64,000 nt of DNA from Acidobacteriota bacterium. Its GTDB lineage: Bacteria; Acidobacteriota; Thermoanaerobaculia; Thermoanaerobaculales; Thermoanaerobaculaceae. Shown here piece by piece: positions 58,323 to 64,000 of the stretch (within the stretch, counting starts at the first letter, position 1; every line of letters starts with the position of its first letter). The notes beneath the pieces were generated by a model. The model was not told the DNA's origin and made no database searches. It was given only the letters and a program-made list of their open reading frames with translations. Location: assembly GCA_003133645.1 (NCBI GenBank), contig PKYI01000200.1:1-64000 (forward strand). The letters run 5' to 3'. The translations under genes and the position numbers were made by a program.

Positions 58323-60740
58323 ATGCGCAGGGAGATCCGCAAGGTCGGGGTGCTGGGTGCAGGCGTGATGGGCTCCGGAATCGCCGCACACCTCGCAAAC
58401 GCCAACGTGCCGGTGCTGCTGCTCGACATCGTCCCGCCCCAGCTCACGCCGGAGGACGAGAAGGCCGGGCTTACACGCGGCGACCGCCGATTCCGCAACA
58501 AGTTCGCGCTTGCCGGCATCGAGAACATCAAGACATCGAGGCCGTCGCTCCTCTACTCCAAGCGCTTCCTGCCTCTCGTCTCGGCCGGCAACTTCGAGGA
58601 CGACTGGGACAAACTCGCCGAGTGCGACTGGATCGTGGAGGTGGTGGTCGAGCGGCTCGACATCAAGAAGCAGGTGTTCGAGCGCTTGGACAAGGTCCGC
58701 CGCCCGGGCACGATCGTCTCCTCCAACACCTCGGGCCTGCCGATCAAGAAGATGGTCGAGGGGCGCTCGGACGACTTCCGCAAGAACTTCCTGGTGACGC
58801 ACTTCTTCAACCCGGTCAGATACATGCGCCTCCTCGAGGTGATCGCGGGCGAGGAGACCGATCCTGAGGTCGTCTCGTTCATGAGCGACTACGGCCAGTT
58901 CCTCCTCGGCAAGGGGATCGTGTTCGGCAAGGACACGCCGAACTTCGTCGCCAACCGGATCGGCGTCTACGGCCTCATGGCCACCGTGCACGCGATGGTC
59001 GAGATGGGCTACCAGGTGGACGAGGTGGACGCGATCACCGGGCCCGCGATGGGGCGGCCGAAGAGCGCGTCGTTCGGCACGGTGGACCTCGTCGGCCTCG
59101 ACACCATGGTGCACGTGGTGCGCACCCTGCGCGAGGAGTGCCCCGACGACGAGTGCCAGCCGACGTTCGCGGTGCCCGACTTCGTCACCAAGATGGTCGA
59201 GAACAAGCAGCTCGGCCGCAAGACGAAGGCCGGCTTCTTCAAGCGCGAGAAGGGCCCCAAGGGCGAGAACGTGGACTTCACCCTCGACTGGCAAACCGGC
59301 CAGTACCGCCCCAAGGCCAAGCTCGACGCCCCGTCGCTCAAGCAGACCAAGGGGATCCACGACTCCGGGGTGCGCATCAAGACGCTCGTGAACGCCGACG
59401 ACCGCGCCGGCGTCTTCGCGTGGCGGGTGACGCGCGACGCTCTGGCGTATTCCTCCCGGCGCCTCGGCGAGATCTCCGACACGATCGTGGACATCGACCA
59501 CGGCGCCACCTGGGGCTTCAACTGGGACCTCGGCCCGTTCGAGATCTGGGACGCCCTCGGCGTCGCCGAGACGGTCAAGCGCATGAAGGCCGAGGGCGTC
59601 GAGCCGGCGGCGTGGGTCGGCGAGATGCTGGAGTCGGACGCCGCCAGCTTCTACCGCGACGGCCTCGACGGCCGCGAGTTCTACGACCCGCGCAGCAAGT
59701 CCTATCGGGTGGTGCCGCGCCCCGCCAGCTTCCTCGTTCTGCGCGAGATCAAGCGGCGCACGCCGGCGGTGTTCGAGAACTCCGGTGCCTCGGTCGTGGA
59801 CCTCGGCGACGGCGTGGTATGCGTCGAGTTCCACTCGGCGCTGCAGCCCAAACTCAACCCGATCGACGACGACATGATGGACGCCGTTCATCAGGCGATC
59901 GCGATCGCCGAGAAGGACTTCCGCGGTCTCGTGGTCCACCACCAGGGGGAGCAGTTCTGCGCCGGCGCCAACCTGCTGATGATCCTCGAGGGTGCGATGA
60001 GCCAGCAGTGGACGGCCATCGACGCGATGGTCCGGAAGTTCCAGGGGATGACGATGGGGCTCCGCCGTGCGCGCGTCCCGGTGGTCACCGCCCCGTTCGG
60101 CTTCACTTTCGGCGGCGGCGCCGAGATCACGATGGCGGGGGACCGCGTCTGCGCCCTGGCGGAGACCTACATGGGCCTCATCGAGGTCGGCGTCGGGCTG
60201 GTCCCCGCCGGCGGAGGCCACGTCTTCATGCTCGAGCGCGTGCTCGACAGCTTGGACGAGCCGATCCTGTCGAACATGCCGTTCCTGCGCAAGGCGTTCG
60301 AGGCGATCGCCATGGCCAAGGTCGGGACGTCGGCGGAGGAGGCCCGCGAGCTCAAGTACCTGCGGCCGTTCGACCACGTCGAGATGAACCGCGACCAGCA
60401 GCTGTGGACCGCGAAGCGCATGGCGATCGCCATGGCCGAGGAGGGGTACCGCCCGCCGCTGCCGCGCACGTTCTACCTTCCCGGCCGCGACGGGCTCGCG
60501 ACTATCCAGACGCTGCTCCACAACATGAAAGTCACCCACTGGATCTCGTCGCACGACGAGAAGATCGCGACGCACGTCGGCAACATCCTGTGCGGCGGCG
60601 ACACCACGATCAACAACCCCGTGACCGAGCACGCGATCCTCGACCTCGAACGCGAAGCGTTCCTCTCGCTGCTCGGCGAGCCCAAGACGCTGGAACGGAT
60701 CCAGTACATGCTGATGAACAACAAGCCGTTGAGGAACTGA
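58323..60740 (+). CDS. 3-hydroxyacyl-CoA dehydrogenase / enoyl-CoA hydratase fusion
   Basis: VGVLGAGVMGSGIAAHLANANVPVLLLD...THFFNPVRYMRLLEV...FGFTFGGGAEITMAGDRVCA. Confidence 0.93.
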   Translation: MRREIRKVGVLGAGVMGSGIAAHLANANVPVLLLDIVPPQLTPEDEKAGLTRGDRRFRNKFALAGIENIKTSRPSLLYSKRFLPLVSAGNFEDDWDKLAECDWIVEVVVERLDIKKQVFERLDKVRRPGTIVSSNTSGLPIKKMVEGRSDDFRKNFLVTHFFNPVRYMRLLEVIAGEETDPEVVSFMSDYGQFLLGKGIVFGKDTPNFVANRIGVYGLMATVHAMVEMGYQVDEVDAITGPAMGRPKSASFGTVDLVGLDTMVHVVRTLREECPDDECQPTFAVPDFVTKMVENKQLGRKTKAGFFKREKGPKGENVDFTLDWQTGQYRPKAKLDAPSLKQTKGIHDSGVRIKTLVNADDRAGVFAWRVTRDALAYSSRRLGEISDTIVDIDHGATWGFNWDLGPFEIWDALGVAETVKRMKAEGVEPAAWVGEMLESDAASFYRDGLDGREFYDPRSKSYRVVPRPASFLVLREIKRRTPAVFENSGASVVDLGDGVVCVEFHSALQPKLNPIDDDMMDAVHQAIAIAEKDFRGLVVHHQGEQFCAGANLLMILEGAMSQQWTAIDAMVRKFQGMTMGLRRARVPVVTAPFGFTFGGGAEITMAGDRVCALAETYMGLIEVGVGLVPAGGGHVFMLERVLDSLDEPILSNMPFLRKAFEAIAMAKVGTSAEEARELKYLRPFDHVEMNRDQQLWTAKRMAIAMAEEGYRPPLPRTFYLPGRDGLATIQTLLHNMKVTHWISSHDEKIATHVGNILCGGDTTINNPVTEHAILDLEREAFLSLLGEPKTLERIQYMLMNNKPLRN

Positions 60741-60798
60741 TGCGCCGCCAATTCCCGACTCTCATCCCACAGGCTTCAAACCGCAGTCGGAGGTGACC

Positions 60799-61962
60799 AT
60801 GCCCAAAGCCGTGATCGTTTCCTACGCCCGCACCGCAATCGGCCGCGCCAAGAAGGGCAGCCTCAAGGACACCCGGCCGGAGGAGTTCGCCGCGCCGGTG
60901 CTGCAGGCTCTCCTCAAGCGCACGCCCGGACTTGAAGCTTCCATGGTGGACGACGTCATGCTCGGCTGCGCGATGCCCGAGGCTGAGCAGGGCATGAACG
61001 TCGCCCGCATGATCGCGCTGCTCGCCGGCTTTCCCGTCGAGGTCCCCGCCACGACGTTGAACCGCTTCTGCTCGTCGGGCTCGCAGTCGATCGCGTGGGC
61101 CGCCGACGTCATCCGCTCCGGCAACGCCGACGTGATCGTCGCCGGCGGCGTGGAGTCGATGTCGATGGTGCCGATGGGCGGCAACAAGATCATCGCCGAC
61201 CCGCCGCTCGTCGATGCCATGCCCAACGCCTACGCCTCGATGGGCACGACGGCCGAGGTCGTCGCCCGCCAGTTCGGGATCGGCCGCGAGGAGCAGGACG
61301 CCTTCGCGCTGCGCTCGCACCAGCGCGCCGCGGCCGCGATCGCTGCCGGGAAGTTCAAGGACGAGATCGTTCCCCTCAATGTGCGCACCATGGACAACGC
61401 GACGTGGCGCGAGTTCGTCTTCGACACCGACGAAGGCCCGCGCGCCGACACCTCGCTCGCGGCGCTGGCCAAGCTCAAACCGGCGTTCGACCCGCGCGGC
61501 ACCGTGACCGCCGGCAACTCCTCGCAGATCAACGACGGCGCCGCCGCAGCCGTCGTGATGTCGGACACGAAGGCAGCGGAGATGGGCCTCGAGCCGCTGG
61601 CGTTCGTGCAGAGCTGGGCGGTCGCCGGAGTCCCGCCCGACATCATGGGGATCGGTCCCGCGAAGGCGGTACCGAAGCTCTTGAAGAAGACCGGGCTCTC
61701 CCTCGCCGACATCGACCTCGTCGAGATCAACGAGGCGTTCGCGAGCCAGTCGATCTACTGCACCCGCGAGCTGGGGCTCGACCCCGAGAAGACGAACGTC
61801 AACGGCGGCGCGATCGCGACCGGCCATCCCCTCGGGGCGACCGGCGCGGTGCTGACCTGCAAGATCCTCGGCGAGATGAAGCGCCGCAACGCGAAGCGCG
61901 GCATCGTCACCATGTGCATCGGCGGCGGGATGGGGTTCGCCTACCTGCTCGAGCGCCCCTGA
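60799..61962 (+). CDS. Acetyl-CoA acyltransferase (thiolase)
   Basis: [58 protein letters not shown]. Confidence 0.95.
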   Translation: MPKAVIVSYARTAIGRAKKGSLKDTRPEEFAAPVLQALLKRTPGLEASMVDDVMLGCAMPEAEQGMNVARMIALLAGFPVEVPATTLNRFCSSGSQSIAWAADVIRSGNADVIVAGGVESMSMVPMGGNKIIADPPLVDAMPNAYASMGTTAEVVARQFGIGREEQDAFALRSHQRAAAAIAAGKFKDEIVPLNVRTMDNATWREFVFDTDEGPRADTSLAALAKLKPAFDPRGTVTAGNSSQINDGAAAAVVMSDTKAAEMGLEPLAFVQSWAVAGVPPDIMGIGPAKAVPKLLKKTGLSLADIDLVEINEAFASQSIYCTRELGLDPEKTNVNGGAIATGHPLGATGAVLTCKILGEMKRRNAKRGIVTMCIGGGMGFAYLLERP

Positions 61963-62014
61963 GGGTTCCGCCGTCCGGTTGTGGACACGGGACCCGCGCG
62001 CGCGGGCCCTTCCG

Positions 62015-62395
62015 CTACCCGAGCCCGTCGGCGCGAAACGCGGCGCGCAGGTGGCGGACGGAGGGCCGCCACGCGCTGACGGACACCGCGACGACGTCGA
62101 ACCGGCACGGCGGCGTCTCGCTGCCGCGGGCCAGATAGACCTCGGCGAGCCGCACCAGGCGCCGCTGCTTCGCTTGGGTGACGGCCTCCTCCGGAGTTCC
62201 TGCGCGGCCGCCGGTGCGTGTTTTCACCTCGACGAACACCAACGTGTCGCGGTCCCAGGCGACGATGTCGATCTCGCCGGCTGGACAGCGCCAGTTGCGC
62301 GCCTCGATCTTGAACCCTTTGAGCCTCAGGAACAGGGCCGCAAGCGCCTCCCCGCTCCTGGCGACGTTGGCTCGGTGGTCGCGGCGCTCTCCCAT
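62015..62395 (-). CDS. YraN/UPF0102 family endonuclease-fold protein
   Basis: GEALAALFLRLKGFKIEARNWRCPAGEIDIVAWDRDTLVFVEVKTR. Confidence 0.9.
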   Translation of the reverse strand: MGERRDHRANVARSGEALAALFLRLKGFKIEARNWRCPAGEIDIVAWDRDTLVFVEVKTRTGGRAGTPEEAVTQAKQRRLVRLAEVYLARGSETPPCRFDVVAVSVSAWRPSVRHLRAAFRADGLG

Positions 62396-62426
62396 CGCCA
62401 GGCGCCCTCGTCCCGACACCACGGCG

Positions 62427-64000
62427 TCAGCTTCCGGACGCGGGCTGCGAGCTGTCCTTCGCGAGCGCCTGCGCTGCGAGCGTGATCACGTCCACCGTCC
62501 GCGCGTCCTCCATCCCCAGCTCCTGTTGCGCATTCCCCACCATGACGGCACAGAACGGGCAGGCGACGGCGACGTCCGTGGCGCCGGACTCCTGCAGCTG
62601 CTGCATCCGGGTCTGGTTGATCCGCGTGCCGAGCTTCTCCTCGAGCCACATCCGCCCGCCGCCGGCGCCGCAGCACATCGCCTTCTCGCGGGACAGCGGC
62701 GCCTCCTTGAGCGTCAGCCCCGGAATCGCCCCCAGGATCGCGCGCGGGGCCTCGTACTCGTGGTTGGTGCGCCCCAGGTAGCACGGGTCGTGGAACGTCA
62801 ACTCGCGACGCACCTCGCTCGTGAGCGTCAAGCGCCCGCTCGCCACGAGCTCCGCGATCAGCTGCGTGCCGTGCTTGACCTCGTACTGCCCGCCGAAATC
62901 GGGGTACTCGTGCGCCAGCGTGTTGAAGCAGTGCGGGCAGTTCGTGACGATCCTCTTGACGCCGCGCCCGTTCAGCATCTCGACGTTGGCCGCCGCCAGC
63001 GTCTGGAAGAGGTACTCGTTGCCGAGCCGGCGCGCCGCATCGCCGGTGCAGCGCTCCTCCGAGCCAAGGATCGCGAACTTCACGCCCGCGGCGTGCAACA
63101 GCTTGACCATCGCCTGCGAGGTCCGCTTGCCGGCGTCGTCGTACGACCCGGCGCACCCGACCCAGAACAGGAACTCGAACTCTCCCCCATCCGACGCCAG
63201 CGGCACGCCCAATCCCTTTGCCCAGTCGCCGCGCGTCTCCGGCGGGAGCTGCCAGGGGTTGCCGTTGACCTCCATTCCTCGGAACGCGGGCTCGGCCTCG
63301 CCGGGGAAAACGGCCTTCTCGAGCACGAGGTGCCGCCGCATCTCCACGATCCTGTCGACGTAGGAGATGAACAGCGGGCATGCCTCCTCGCACCACCGGC
63401 ACGTCGTGCACGCCCACACGACCTCGGGGTCGATCACGTCGCCGGCCAGCTCCCGGCTGGGCGTGCCGGGGGAACGCCCCGGATCGCCGATGATCTGGCC
63501 GGAGGAGGCCTTGAGGTGGTCGCGGAGCGCGATGGTAAGGTCGCGCGGAATGAGAGGCTTCTTGGTGATCGTGGTCGGGCACACCACCGTGCAGCGGCCG
63601 CACTCGGTGCAGGTGTAAAGGTCGAGCAGCTGCTTCCAGGTCAGGTCGGTGACCTTGGCGGCGCCGAGAGCGGTGCCTTCGACGATGTTCTCGAGGTCCA
63701 TCTTGCCGAGCCGGCCCGGCTCGTCGAGCGGCCTGAGCAGCACGTTCGGCAGCGCGGTGTAGACGTGGAAGTGCTTGGAGTACGGCAGGTAGTTGGCGAA
63801 CACGTAGAGCACCGTCAGGTGCACCCACCACGCCCCGACGTAGAGCCCGTGCAGCGCCGCCGCAGGGACTCCCGCGAGCCAGGCGCCCACCGCGGCCGAG
63901 GCCGGCGTCCACGCCCACGGGCCCGGCGACCCTCCGGCGATCCGCGCTCCGTCCACCAGCAGGTCCGTCACCATCAGGGCCGCGATCAGGCCGAGGATCA
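62427..64000 (-). CDS. Membrane Fe-S oxidoreductase, HdrD/GlpC-like with TM region (runs off window)
   Basis: N-terminal hydrophobic region, CTECGRCTVVCP, CTTCRWCEEACP, two CCG-type domains (FWVGCAG; HDPCYLGR...AMCCGAGGGRMW). Confidence 0.85.
   Translation of the reverse strand, partial: ILGLIAALMVTDLLVDGARIAGGSPGPWAWTPASAAVGAWLAGVPAAALHGLYVGAWWVHLTVLYVFANYLPYSKHFHVYTALPNVLLRPLDEPGRLGKMDLENIVEGTALGAAKVTDLTWKQLLDLYTCTECGRCTVVCPTTITKKPLIPRDLTIALRDHLKASSGQIIGDPGRSPGTPSRELAGDVIDPEVVWACTTCRWCEEACPLFISYVDRIVEMRRHLVLEKAVFPGEAEPAFRGMEVNGNPWQLPPETRGDWAKGLGVPLASDGGEFEFLFWVGCAGSYDDAGKRTSQAMVKLLHAAGVKFAILGSEERCTGDAARRLGNEYLFQTLAAANVEMLNGRGVKRIVTNCPHCFNTLAHEYPDFGGQYEVKHGTQLIAELVASGRLTLTSEVRRELTFHDPCYLGRTNHEYEAPRAILGAIPGLTLKEAPLSREKAMCCGAGGGRMWLEEKLGTRINQTRMQQLQESGATDVAVACPFCAVMVGNAQQELGMEDARTVDVITLAAQALAKDSSQPASGS

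Noticed and set aside
58257-60632. 791-aa minus-strand ORF opposite fadJ
   Set aside because: Antisense shadow of a strong 3-hydroxyacyl-CoA dehydrogenase reading frame.

Overview
High-GC bacterial chromosomal segment, Acidobacteria-like in gene content (taxonomy is inferred only). No rRNA, tRNA, CRISPR array or transposon was recognised. Main blocks: (1) Tol-Pal genes (TonB/TolA C-terminus, tolB, pal, cpoB), rpsT, purC, an EF-G-like GTPase and a cold-shock gene with a structured leader; (2) a short complex-I block, nuoB-nuoCD-nuoI, with no membrane-arm genes beside it; (3) mixed housekeeping genes (transglycosylase, xerD, hisC, scpAB, rluB, M50 protease, folB/folK/SDR) and a sensor kinase / sigma-54 regulator pair whose sensor region has CxxCH-type motifs; (4) a same-strand cluster at 32.9-48.5 kb encoding a Hyf-type group 4 [NiFe] hydrogenase, sulfhydrogenase beta/gamma-type electron-transfer subunits, a formate-dehydrogenase-like molybdopterin protein in which the usual catalytic Cys/Sec aligns with Thr, a maturation protease, a receiver-only regulator and a kinase with a RegB-like GGxxNPF quinone motif; (5) a cyclic-2,3-DPG-synthetase-like gene, guaA, a MacB/LolD-type export operon, kdsD, and a fadJ/thiolase pair followed by a membrane Fe-S oxidoreductase. 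The hydrogenase cluster is the best candidate for an under-described system. All calls come from reading ORF translations and motifs by eye; no database search was run.
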